Assembly (NCBI GenBank): GCA_016218095.1
Contig: JACREV010000002.1
Location: 1 to 16,731, forward strand
Reading direction: 5' to 3'
DNA from: Deltaproteobacteria bacterium
GTDB taxonomy: Bacteria > Desulfobacterota > GWC2-55-46
DNA: 16,731 nucleotides
Shown here: positions 1 to 5,658 of the stretch, one piece after another
How positions within the stretch are numbered: the stretch's first letter is position 1
Layout of the letters: each line of letters begins with the position of its first letter
The notes under the pieces: generated by a model
Told to the model about the DNA's origin: nothing
Database searches by the model: none
The model's input: the letters and a program-made list of their open reading frames with translations, nothing else
Translations under genes and position numbers: made by a program

Positions 1-45
1 ATCTACAAAACAGGCTCTTAGGCCAAAGGGTGCGCTCAGGTTCAT
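1..45 (-). CDS. Possible start of an unidentified gene, cut by the window edge
   Basis: Reading leftward from an ATG at 45-43, fifteen codons stay open to the window edge (MNLSAPFGLRACFVD). A GGGG run lies only about 3 nt before the ATG, which is too close for a good ribosome binding site. A promoter-like pair sits 70-95 nt upstream on the same strand. The first seven residues recall the start of some RND pumps, but the residues after them do not fit that family, so no function is proposed. A competing reading exists on the other strand: plus frame 2 is open from base 2 to a TAA ending at 112. Neither reading is secure. Confidence 0.2.
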   Translation of the reverse strand, partial: MNLSAPFGLRACFVD

Positions 46-131
46 CTTCCCCGTATTACCCCGGCGTCCCAGGGTAACTTTTACCAGTAGCGGCCTTGAA
101 ATCCACTGGTTCTAATATACAAGGGTGCGCT
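26..131 (+). repeat. 11-nt direct repeat AAGGGTGCGCT (two copies, 95 nt apart)
   Basis: The 11-mer AAGGGTGCGCT occurs at 26-36 and again at 121-131. The second copy is half of the GGTGCGC/GCGCACC palindrome and the first is a lone half-site. The region between has further self-complementarity, for example a GTTACCC/GGGTAAT-type stem on the minus strand, suggesting a structured leader or regulatory region. I recognise no known RNA family. The rest of 1-336 holds only the tRNA fragment and hairpin listed separately. Confidence 0.4.
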
Positions 132-142
132 GTGCGCACCAA
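114..142 (-). promoter_or_regulatory. Promoter-like pair with a palindrome in the spacer
   Basis: On the minus strand, TTGGTG (142-137) and TATATT (119-114) are separated by exactly 17 nt. The perfect palindrome GGTGCGC-aca-GCGCACC (140-124) overlaps the -35 box and fills most of the spacer, which is where a repressor operator or inverted-repeat activator site often lies. It points toward the window edge. This is a visual match only. Part of the palindrome (AAGGGTGCGCT on the plus strand) recurs at 26-36. Confidence 0.35.
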
Positions 143-195
143 AATAGGTTTGTTCAACTCTGTCAAAGATACCCTAACCCGCCCCCGAAATGCAA

Positions 196-223
196 CAAGG
201 GGTTAGCTTTCGCTAACCCCTTG
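196..223 (-). terminator. Hairpin beyond the tRNA-Gln fragment, possible degraded terminator
   Basis: A perfect 12-bp stem (CAAGGGGTTAGC / GCTAACCCCTTG) with a 4-nt loop at 208-211. On the minus strand the sequence after the stem is TTGCATTTC, a poor U-tract, so termination would be weak. It sits 9 nt from the tRNA-Gln 3'-end copy, the same distance and orientation as the strong terminator behind the intact tRNA-Gln. The outer stem bases (CAAGGGG/CCCCTTG) match that terminator and the inner bases differ in a paired manner. It could end transcription of the minus-strand M23 gene. Confidence 0.5.
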
Positions 224-232
224 TCATTAATA

Positions 233-252
233 TGGCTGGGGGATCAGGATTC
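233..252 (-). repeat. tRNA-Gln 3'-end fragment, attachment-site-like direct repeat
   Basis: Nineteen of 20 bases are identical to the 3' end of the intact tRNA-Gln at 2334-2353, including the encoded CCA, the discriminator G and the acceptor-stem strand, in the same orientation. Upstream on the minus strand (positions above about 260) similarity to the tRNA stops at once, so this is a fragment and not a decayed whole tRNA. Integrases of the tyrosine recombinase class usually leave this: an intact tRNA at one end of the island and a copy of its 3' end at the other. No integrase gene is present between the copies. Confidence 0.7.
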
Positions 253-336
253 AAGACCTATTTTGAAACTATAATATGCCGGATTCTTTTGGTTTGAATT
301 GGGGTCATTCAGACGAGAAGACTAATTCCGTAACAG

Positions 337-1026
337 TCACGGGCTGATAAAATAACCTCTTGTGCTGCCGTCTGGTTCGATGCGCCATACCTTGTCACCT
401 TCGCGCCTGAGGGTTTCGCCGTTTACTATGTTTATGCCACGGAGCAGGCTTTTTAGCCTATACTGAGTTGCGTGGTCCAGGACAGAGACATGCTTGAAAT
501 CCGTTTTTGTTTGCCAGGGGAAGGATGAAGAACTCTTTTTCCCCGGCGAATTCCAATGTGCCTCCGGGTCGGTCTTTCCGTCGGGCGATTTGATCGTATA
601 ATGGACATGCTGGGCGTATTCGTTGGGGCCTTTCGGTCCCCTTCCGCCCATGGTGCCGATTTTTTGCCCGGCAATAATCCTGTCTTTTTCTTTTACATCA
701 ATCTTATCCAGATGCATTATTTGGTGCTTGAACCCATTCTCGTCACTAATTTCAATCATGCCCCACTCCGGTTTTTTGTATGTGACAGTGCCGGAGACAG
801 GGGAGTGGACAGATGGATGCTCCTTATTTATGCCGTTCTGCCCAACAGGGCTGCCCGACTCGTGCTGATAATTTATATCTATCCCGCCGTGGTTTTCACG
901 GCCACTGCGAGGGGCGTGGAAGTCCTGCCGTATGCCGTCCGAACCGGTGGTAATATCGGGCTTATATTTTTTTCCGTTTCTATATTGTGGAGGTAAAATA
1001 GTATTCATAACGTCATGGAATGACAA
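337..1026 (-). CDS. M23-family (LytM-type) metallopeptidase, no signal peptide
   Basis: A 229-aa protein that probably cleaves peptide bonds in peptidoglycan cross-links or stems. The zinc-site motifs of M23 are present: H46-x3-D50 in HGGID, and H140-x-H142 in QHVHY. Between them lie the usual beta-strand features, with HSPVSGTVT at 74-82 and MHLDKI at 104-109. The first motif is normally HxGxD, so the site looks intact. The N-terminus is hydrophilic with no signal peptide or membrane segment, which is unusual for a cell-wall enzyme. The C-terminal ~60 residues are unassigned. The start is TTG: an AGGAG lies about 8 nt upstream, and the preceding gene's TAG stop lies within the same AATTAGGAGAG stretch. 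An ATG six codons later is an alternative. The two genes form a tight unit 10 nt apart. The base composition is AT-richer than the fatty acid genes. Confidence 0.8.
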   Translation of the reverse strand: MSFHDVMNTILPPQYRNGKKYKPDITTGSDGIRQDFHAPRSGRENHGGIDINYQHESGSPVGQNGINKEHPSVHSPVSGTVTYKKPEWGMIEISDENGFKHQIMHLDKIDVKEKDRIIAGQKIGTMGGRGPKGPNEYAQHVHYTIKSPDGKTDPEAHWNSPGKKSSSSFPWQTKTDFKHVSVLDHATQYRLKSLLRGINIVNGETLRREGDKVWRIEPDGSTRGYFISP

Positions 1027-1036
1027 AATGTCTCTC

Positions 1037-2092
1037 CTAATTAATTCGACTGGTTACGGTCACGGTGTCGAAAACCTTTTTCCATCCTGAAGGACTGTGT
1101 TTTAATACCTCTATTCTCTTTCCATCCGGGCTGTATCCCTCATAGTCGATCTCTGCATTGTACTCGTATGAGAAGCTTACGCTTTCCTGTACAATAAGCT
1201 CGTACACACCGTCCCCGTCCAGGTCTATAATCCCGCCGAGACTGAAGGCAGGTAAAGATTCCATCCCTGCCAAGACCTTTTCAGCCTTCCCTGAATCCCA
1301 CAGGACAAAAAGCAGTTCGATAGAGTAGAGCCCGGAATCGTTTAGATTGATTGGATCCTTATCGTCAACATATCTATATGAAAAAGAATAATTTCCTATA
1401 AGCTCTTTTTTTCCGTTGCCGTCGAGGTCGATCGCCGTGAGGAAGTCAAGGCTGCTGCGTGATTCGGCGATGATCTTACGTTTTTCTTTAACTAAAATCT
1501 TTGCTATTATGCCTTTGGCGTAAGAACTGTATCTTTTCCTCACCGCGTCTTTGGCCCTTTTAGCGTCCTCTTCGGTTACCTTGAATTCTTCCCATTTCTT
1601 TGAGTATTTAAAAGTTTGAGGGGATAAAACCGCCTTTATTGTCCCGAATTCGGTATTAAAGTCATTCGCAAAAAGGGAGCCGTCGGATACCTCTCCGGGC
1701 AGCGGCCCTCCGCTGTACTTTCCGTACCCCACGATGTCAGAGCTATATTCTTCCACTTTCTCAGGGTTATTGATCATGATTATCAGGTCGCTTAATGTCC
1801 CGATAAGCTCGCTCCCTGCGTAGACGTTGAAACCCTTGCCCTTGACGTACTCCTTATCGAACTTCTCCATGCCAATACTATCACGGAGCGCATAGGGGTC
1901 GATAAGCTTCCCATTATCGACTATAAAGAGCGGGCTGAAAGGCTCTGCATTGGTCTTCGGCTGATAAAGATAAAGCCCGTTCGGGAGTTTTACTTTGAAC
2001 TCGCCTGTTTTGTTTGAACTCTCCTGTGCAAAGGCATCGTGAATAGTAAAAATAAACATCGATAGCAAGGCTATAAGGATATGTTTTTTCAT
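1037..2092 (-). CDS. Exported protein of unknown function with two DLDGxG motifs
   Basis: A 351-aa protein with a clear signal peptide: K2-K3, then a hydrophobic stretch to about residue 18, with likely cleavage after AFA (22). It is therefore expected in the periplasm or outside the cell. Two Ca-binding-type loops of the FG-GAP/VCBS style are visible: DLDGNGKKE from 222 and DLDGDGVYE from 290, spaced as in beta-propeller-like or dockerin-like repeats. No catalytic motif is recognised. There is a Lys/Arg-rich stretch near 163-212. The ATG start has GAGG 5 nt upstream. It is the first gene of the two-gene minus-strand unit and its stop merges with the ribosome site of the M23 gene, so the two are probably translated from one message. 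A role as partner, regulator or immunity-type protein for the M23 enzyme is possible but only inferred from position. Confidence 0.7.
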   Translation of the reverse strand: MKKHILIALLSMFIFTIHDAFAQESSNKTGEFKVKLPNGLYLYQPKTNAEPFSPLFIVDNGKLIDPYALRDSIGMEKFDKEYVKGKGFNVYAGSELIGTLSDLIIMINNPEKVEEYSSDIVGYGKYSGGPLPGEVSDGSLFANDFNTEFGTIKAVLSPQTFKYSKKWEEFKVTEEDAKRAKDAVRKRYSSYAKGIIAKILVKEKRKIIAESRSSLDFLTAIDLDGNGKKELIGNYSFSYRYVDDKDPINLNDSGLYSIELLFVLWDSGKAEKVLAGMESLPAFSLGGIIDLDGDGVYELIVQESVSFSYEYNAEIDYEGYSPDGKRIEVLKHSPSGWKKVFDTVTVTSRIN

Positions 2093-2289
2093 CTTGCCTC
2101 TTTTTCAAAATTTATAAAACAAGCTATTACAAATCTAATATAAATGGTGTTTTTTTTCTAACCTTAAAATCTTGTTGATTTGTTTTTCAAAGGAATACGT
2201 CGATAATTATTCTACTGATTATGTTCAATTTTTTGATAAATAAATGAGGATAAGGGGGGGATTTAGACATTAGGAGGTTAACTTGTAAA

Positions 2290-2329
2290 AAAAACAAGGG
2301 GTCGGCTTTTCAGCCGACCCCTTGTTTTT
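2290..2329 (-). terminator. Rho-independent terminator of tRNA-Gln
   Basis: A near-perfect long hairpin just after the tRNA 3' end. The stem arms are 2290-2307 and 2312-2329, with core CAAGGGGTCGGCT pairing with AGCCGACCCCTTG and a 4-nt loop. On the minus strand it is followed by a run of eight T. The spacing from the CCA end is only a few bases. Confidence 0.9.
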
Positions 2330-2333
2330 AAAA

Positions 2334-2407
2334 TGGCTGGGGGACCAGGATTCGAACCTAGATAAACGAGTTCAGAGCCCGTTGTCCTGCCGTTAGACGA
2401 TCCCCCA
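2334..2407 (-). tRNA. tRNA-Gln, anticodon CTG
   Basis: A 74-nt cloverleaf on the minus strand. The acceptor stem is TGGGGGA with TCCCCCA, followed by discriminator G and a gene-encoded CCA (2336-2334). The anticodon arm ACGGG-CTCTGAA-CTCGT puts CTG at 2375-2373, which reads CAG glutamine codons. The T arm is CTAGG-TTCGAAT-CCTAG. It is flanked by a promoter upstream and a strong terminator downstream, so it is a single-gene unit. Its last 20 nt are repeated at 233-252. Confidence 0.95.
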
Positions 2408-2437
2408 GTCGAGAGAAACCGAAAATCAGGTCTTCTA

Positions 2438-2466
2438 AATATAATATCGGGCCAAATCCAAGTCAA
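2438..2466 (-). promoter_or_regulatory. Sigma70-type promoter of tRNA-Gln
   Basis: TTGACT (2466-2461) and TATATT (2443-2438) are separated by exactly 17 nt. The expected start point near 2431 leaves about 24 nt of 5' leader before the tRNA. It lies back to back with the promoter of the yceD operon, with the two -35 boxes only 10 nt apart, so RNA polymerases at the two could interfere with each other. Confidence 0.75.
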
Positions 2467-2476
2467 GCAAATTTTA

Positions 2477-2506
2477 TTGACAACGCAGTATTCGTTCCTG
2501 TATACT
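2477..2506 (+). promoter_or_regulatory. Sigma70-type promoter of the yceD-rpmF-(plsX) operon
   Basis: A perfect TTGACA (2477-2482) and TATACT (2501-2506) with an 18-nt spacer. The start codon of yceD is 30 nt beyond the -10 box, giving a short leader. The promoter ahead of acpP has the same TTGACAAC -35 block, 18-nt spacer and TATAC -10 core, suggesting matched expression. Confidence 0.8.
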
Positions 2507-2535
2507 TTAAAGTCTTTATATTAAGGGCAGATACA

Positions 2536-3057
2536 ATGAAGATAAACATAGACGACATTCCGGAGGCCGGCCTTGACCTCGATATAAAAGAGGAAGGCTC
2601 TGCTCTTGACGAGGCCGCCGGGGGCAGGCTCGATTTTTCGTTCCCGTCGCCGGTCGAGGCCCATCTGGAGCTATCCAGGACAGGAGCTAACGTCCAGGTA
2701 AGCGGCGAGATAAGGGCGAAGATAAGGCTTAACTGCGGCAGGTGCCTGAATGAATTCGACCACGACATCTCCCTTAACTTCTCCGACTACTTCACCGCAG
2801 GAAGGGTAGAGGAGAAGGACAAGGAACTCAAGCCGGAGGAGCTGGACATAAGCTACCTCGAAGGCACGGAGATAGACACGACGGCGATGATACTCGGCCA
2901 GGTCGCGCTCGACGTCCCGATACAGCCGCTCTGCAAGGAAGACTGCAAGGGCCTTTGCCCCAAGTGCGGGGCGGACTTGAACATCGCCGAATGCGCCTGC
3001 GACAAGGGCGGCAAGACGGATGAGAGATTAGCCAAGCTCAAGGACTTCAAGAAGTAA
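2536..3057 (+). CDS. yceD: DUF177/YceD family protein
   Basis: A 173-aa member of the DUF177 family (called YceD in E. coli), which almost always precedes rpmF and has been linked to ribosome (23S rRNA) biogenesis in plants and bacteria. The cysteine pattern supports the call: a CGRC pair (C67, C70) in the middle, then C133, C137, C141 and C144 in the C-terminal KEDCKGLCPKCGADLN motif, and C153/C155. This is likely a zinc-ribbon-like site. The ATG has AGGG about 8 nt upstream. The gene is 42 nt before rpmF and shares its promoter. Confidence 0.9.
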   Translation: MKINIDDIPEAGLDLDIKEEGSALDEAAGGRLDFSFPSPVEAHLELSRTGANVQVSGEIRAKIRLNCGRCLNEFDHDISLNFSDYFTAGRVEEKDKELKPEELDISYLEGTEIDTTAMILGQVALDVPIQPLCKEDCKGLCPKCGADLNIAECACDKGGKTDERLAKLKDFKK

Positions 3058-3099
3058 GGGAACATGATTTTCACAACGACAAAAGAAGTGAGGTAAGCC

Positions 3100-3285
3100 A
3101 TGCCGAATCCCAAGAAGAGACACTCAAGGTGCAAAAGGATGCAGAGGAGGAGCCACGACGCCCTCTCCACGCCGGCCGTATCCACCTGCCCGCAGTGCGG
3201 CGAGCCCAAGCGCCCCCATTACGTGTGCCCCAGCTGCGGCACCTACAAGGGCAGGACCGTCATAAAGAAAGAGGAAGCCCTCTAA
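3100..3285 (+). CDS. rpmF: 50S ribosomal protein L32
   Basis: A 61-aa basic protein with the L32 N-terminus (MPNPKKRHSRCKR) and a zinc ribbon built from C30-x2-C33 and C43-x2-C46, the zinc-binding (C+) form. It is a component of the large ribosomal subunit. GAGG lies 7 nt before the ATG. The TAA stop forms part of the left arm of the following terminator hairpin. Confidence 0.97.
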   Translation: MPNPKKRHSRCKRMQRRSHDALSTPAVSTCPQCGEPKRPHYVCPSCGTYKGRTVIKKEEAL

Positions 3286-3306
3286 GGGGCCTTCAGGCCC
3301 CTTTTT
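3284..3306 (+). terminator. Intrinsic terminator or attenuator after rpmF
   Basis: An 8-bp stem AAGGGGCC / GGCCCCTT (3284-3291 with 3296-3303), a TTCA loop, and T to 3306. The first two bases of the stem belong to the rpmF stop codon. A short stem and five-T tract suggest partial termination, leaving some readthrough into plsX. Confidence 0.75.
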
Positions 3307-3331
3307 GACCTTTTAGGCCCAGGTCCTTTTG

Positions 3332-3340
3332 TGTTATACG
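3332..3340 (+). promoter_or_regulatory. Possible extended -10 promoter for plsX
   Basis: TGTTATACG matches the extended -10 form (TGn then TATA-type hexamer). No good -35 box is found at 16-18 nt; a TTGACC at 3305-3310 is too far (24 nt). It would lie after the rpmF terminator and give a leader of about 50 nt. Weak evidence. Confidence 0.3.
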
Positions 3341-3380
3341 TATCCGGTACTCCGGGGGACCGCCGTCTTAAAGGACACTC

Positions 3381-3398
3381 ATGCCTGCAATCATATGA
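3381..3398 (+). CDS. Five-codon leader ORF overlapping the plsX start
   Basis: ATG CCT GCA ATC ATA TGA encodes MPAII. AAGGA lies 5 nt before its ATG, whereas the plsX ATG has no ribosome site at a usable distance. The mini-ORF stop overlaps the plsX start in the ATGA form (3395-3398), the standard geometry for translational coupling. It may therefore load ribosomes for plsX. Confidence 0.45.
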   Translation: MPAII

Positions 3399-4426
3399 AA
3401 ATAGCCGTAGATGCGATGGGAGGGGATTACGCCCCCGAGGCCGTTGTCGAAGGGGCGTGTCTTGCCTCGAACGACCTCGACGCCCACATTATCCTTGTCG
3501 GAGACCGCGACAGGGTCTCTTCCGAGCTTAAAAAACACAAACACGGGCAGAACATCTCCGTTCGGCACGCCTCCGAAGTCGTCGCCATGGACGAGTCGCC
3601 GACGCAGGCCATAAGGAAGAAGAAGGACTCTTCCCTTAAGGTCTCCTTCGACCTCGTGAAGAGCGGAGAGGCCGACGCCGTAGTAAGCGCCGGGAACTCC
3701 GGCGCGGCGATGGCGGCTGGCATTCTGCTCTTGCGGAAGATCAAGGGGGTAGACCGCCCGGCGATAGCCGTTACCGTCCCCACCATGAAGGGGCCCGCGG
3801 TACTCCTGGACGTAGGCGGCAACGTCGACTGCAAGCCGGTGCACCTCCTTCAGTTCGCTGTCATGGGCGAGGTCTACGCGAGGTACGTGCTCAAGAAGGC
3901 CCGCCCGGCCGTCGGCCTCCTTTCCAACGGCGAGGAGGAGGGCAAGGGCAACGAGCTCACGAGAGAGACCAACATACTTTTAAAAAAGGCCCAGCTCAAT
4001 TACATCAGCTACGTCGAGGGCAGGGACATCTACAAGGGCGACGTCGACGTCGTCGTCACAGACGGTTTCGTCGGCAACGTCGTCCTGAAGCTCTCCGAAG
4101 GCCTCGTCGAGGCGGTCGTCACGATGCTTAAAAACGAGATAATGGCGAGCGTGCCGTCGAAGATAGGGTACCTGCTGGCAAAGGGCGCGTTCAAGAACCT
4201 GAAAAAAAAGATAGACTACGCCGAGTACGGCGGCGCGCCGCTTCTGGGCATAGAGGGCGTGTGCATCATTAGCCACGGCAGATCCACGCCCAAGGCCATG
4301 AAGAACGCTATCCACCGGGCCTACGAGTTCGTCAAGGGAGACGTGAACGCGCACCTCTCCGAAGAGATCGAGAGGATGAGCGGCCTCGACAAACTCGGAC
4401 GCGAGAACGCGGCGGCCGGGAGATAG
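3395..4426 (+). CDS. plsX: Phosphate acyltransferase PlsX
   Basis: A 343-aa peripheral-membrane enzyme that converts acyl-ACP and phosphate to acyl-phosphate, the donor for PlsY in phospholipid synthesis. The N-terminus MKIAVDAMGGDYAP is the family signature, and the length fits the usual ~330-345 residues. Further conserved blocks are SAGNSGA and DVGGNVDCKP. The start was placed at the ATG of this signature; the frame stays open further upstream, but that adds unrelated residues and no canonical start. No direct ribosome site is seen at this ATG (see the leader ORF). fabH begins 4 nt after the stop. Confidence 0.97.
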   Translation: MKIAVDAMGGDYAPEAVVEGACLASNDLDAHIILVGDRDRVSSELKKHKHGQNISVRHASEVVAMDESPTQAIRKKKDSSLKVSFDLVKSGEADAVVSAGNSGAAMAAGILLLRKIKGVDRPAIAVTVPTMKGPAVLLDVGGNVDCKPVHLLQFAVMGEVYARYVLKKARPAVGLLSNGEEEGKGNELTRETNILLKKAQLNYISYVEGRDIYKGDVDVVVTDGFVGNVVLKLSEGLVEAVVTMLKNEIMASVPSKIGYLLAKGAFKNLKKKIDYAEYGGAPLLGIEGVCIISHGRSTPKAMKNAIHRAYEFVKGDVNAHLSEEIERMSGLDKLGRENAAAGR

Positions 4427-4430
4427 ACGG

Positions 4431-5405
4431 ATGATAAGGTCCAGGGTCATAGGCACGGGCTCGTACGTCCCGAAGAAGGTGCTCACAAACCACGATCTGG
4501 AGAGGTTCGTCGAGACCTCGGATGAGTGGATCTCCACGAGGACCGGCATAAGGGAGCGGAGAATCGCCGTCGACGACACGCCCTCCGACATGGCCGCTAA
4601 GGCGGCGAAGGCCGCCCTCAAAGCCGCGGGCGTTTCCCCCAAAGACATAGATCTGATAGTCGTAGGCACAGTTACTCCCGACATGACCTTTCCGTCGACC
4701 GCCTGTTTCGTGCAGGCCCATCTCGGCGTAAAGGCCGGCGCCGCGGCGTTTGATGTCTCCGCCGCGTGCTCGGGTTTTCTCTACGCCCTCGATATCGCCG
4801 ATAAATACGTGAGGTCCGGGAGCGCGGGCAAGGCGCTCGTCATAGGGGTAGACCAGTTCTCAAGGCTCATCGACTGGAAGGACAGGGCGACCTGCGTGCT
4901 CTTCGGAGACGGCGCGGGCGCCGTGGTATTGTGCGCGGAAAAAGGCCAGAGGGGCGTATTGTCGTGCCACATACACTCGGACGGAAGACACTGGGAGATG
5001 CTCTACTCCGAAAGCCCCTGCCCGCCGTCGCCCTTCGAGGAGCGGAAGGCGACGAACCAGTACCTCAAGATGAACGGCAACGAGACCTTCAAGATCGCGG
5101 TCCGCACCATGGGGTCCGCCATCACCGAGGCCCTGGAGGCGAACAACATAAAGCCGGAAGATATCGCGCTTCTCGTGCCGCACCAGGCTAACCTGCGCAT
5201 AATAGACGCGACAAGGCAGAGGCTCGGGCTCCCTGAGGAGAAGGTATACACGAACCTGGAGAGGTTCGGCAACACCTCGGCGGGTTCCATCCCTCTCGCG
5301 CTCGACGAGGCGGTAAGGCTCGGGAAGGTGAAGGAGAACGACATCGTCCTCTTCGTCTCTTTCGGCGGCGGGCTCACATGGGCCTCGGCGGCGGTGAGGT
5401 GGTAG
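4431..5405 (+). CDS. fabH: 3-oxoacyl-ACP synthase III (FabH)
   Basis: A 324-aa cytosolic condensing enzyme that joins acetyl-CoA (or another short acyl-CoA) with malonyl-ACP to start fatty acid synthesis. The catalytic triad is visible: C113 in SAACSGF, H251 in VPHQANLRI, and N281 in GNTSAGS. The C-terminal SFGGGLTWA is also typical. GGGAG at 4418-4422, inside the end of plsX, serves as ribosome site. The gene follows plsX by 4 nt, so they are co-transcribed. Confidence 0.97.
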   Translation: MIRSRVIGTGSYVPKKVLTNHDLERFVETSDEWISTRTGIRERRIAVDDTPSDMAAKAAKAALKAAGVSPKDIDLIVVGTVTPDMTFPSTACFVQAHLGVKAGAAAFDVSAACSGFLYALDIADKYVRSGSAGKALVIGVDQFSRLIDWKDRATCVLFGDGAGAVVLCAEKGQRGVLSCHIHSDGRHWEMLYSESPCPPSPFEERKATNQYLKMNGNETFKIAVRTMGSAITEALEANNIKPEDIALLVPHQANLRIIDATRQRLGLPEEKVYTNLERFGNTSAGSIPLALDEAVRLGKVKENDIVLFVSFGGGLTWASAAVRW

Positions 5406-5490
5406 GGACGAGGGGAAGGGTATCCCGTATACATTTCCCATATGATGTGAGTTAATCGATTGTAATTCTCCATGTAATGGCTAAATATTT

Positions 5491-5587
5491 TTAAGCCCCT
5501 CCCCCTTGACGGGGGAGGGTTTGGGTGGGGGTGGTGGCATTACACACCCTCCCCTCAATCCCCTCCCGTCAAGGGAGGGGAAGTTAA
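5491..5587 (+). repeat. TTAA-flanked palindromic repeat (REP/MITE-like) between fabH and fabD
   Basis: Two hairpin-forming units face each other. The left is CCCTCCCCC-ttgac-GGGGGAGGG (about 5497-5519). The right is CCCCTCCC-gtcaa-GGGAGGGG (about 5560-5580). The right unit is an inverted, slightly diverged copy of the left, including the TTGAC/GTCAA loop, and the two are joined by a short ATTACA-type centre. TTAA stands at both outer edges (5491-5494 and 5584-5587), as expected for a target duplication. No coding capacity. It fills most of the 253-nt gap between fabH and fabD and could form strong RNA hairpins in the message. Confidence 0.75.
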
Positions 5588-5658
5588 AGGAGTTGCCCCC
5601 GTTTCAATGTTTACGGGGTGGTTCATTGCCGTTAAAACCCCTTCAAGGAATTTGAATA

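Noticed and set aside
2..112. Plus-strand open frame at the left edge as the end of a gene
   Set aside because: Open for only 36 codons with no recognisable family, and competing with a minus-strand reading; not enough evidence to list as a gene.
2268..2288. Perfect AGGAGG ribosome site between the island and the tRNA terminator
   Set aside because: It is followed by TTG TAA at the right distance, so no peptide results; probably chance in AT-rich DNA.
2278..2466. 62-aa minus-strand ORF across the tRNA
   Set aside because: It is made of the tRNA-Gln, its terminator and its promoter; no protein is expected.
3329..3394. Longer plsX beginning at a TTG at 3329
   Set aside because: The added 22 residues lie before the family N-terminus MKIAVDAMGGD, and no ribosome site supports the TTG.
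5455..5490. Promoter TTGTAA/TAAATA ahead of the fabH-fabD repeat
   Set aside because: Both boxes are poor and the spacing is 16 nt; not distinguishable from AT-rich background.
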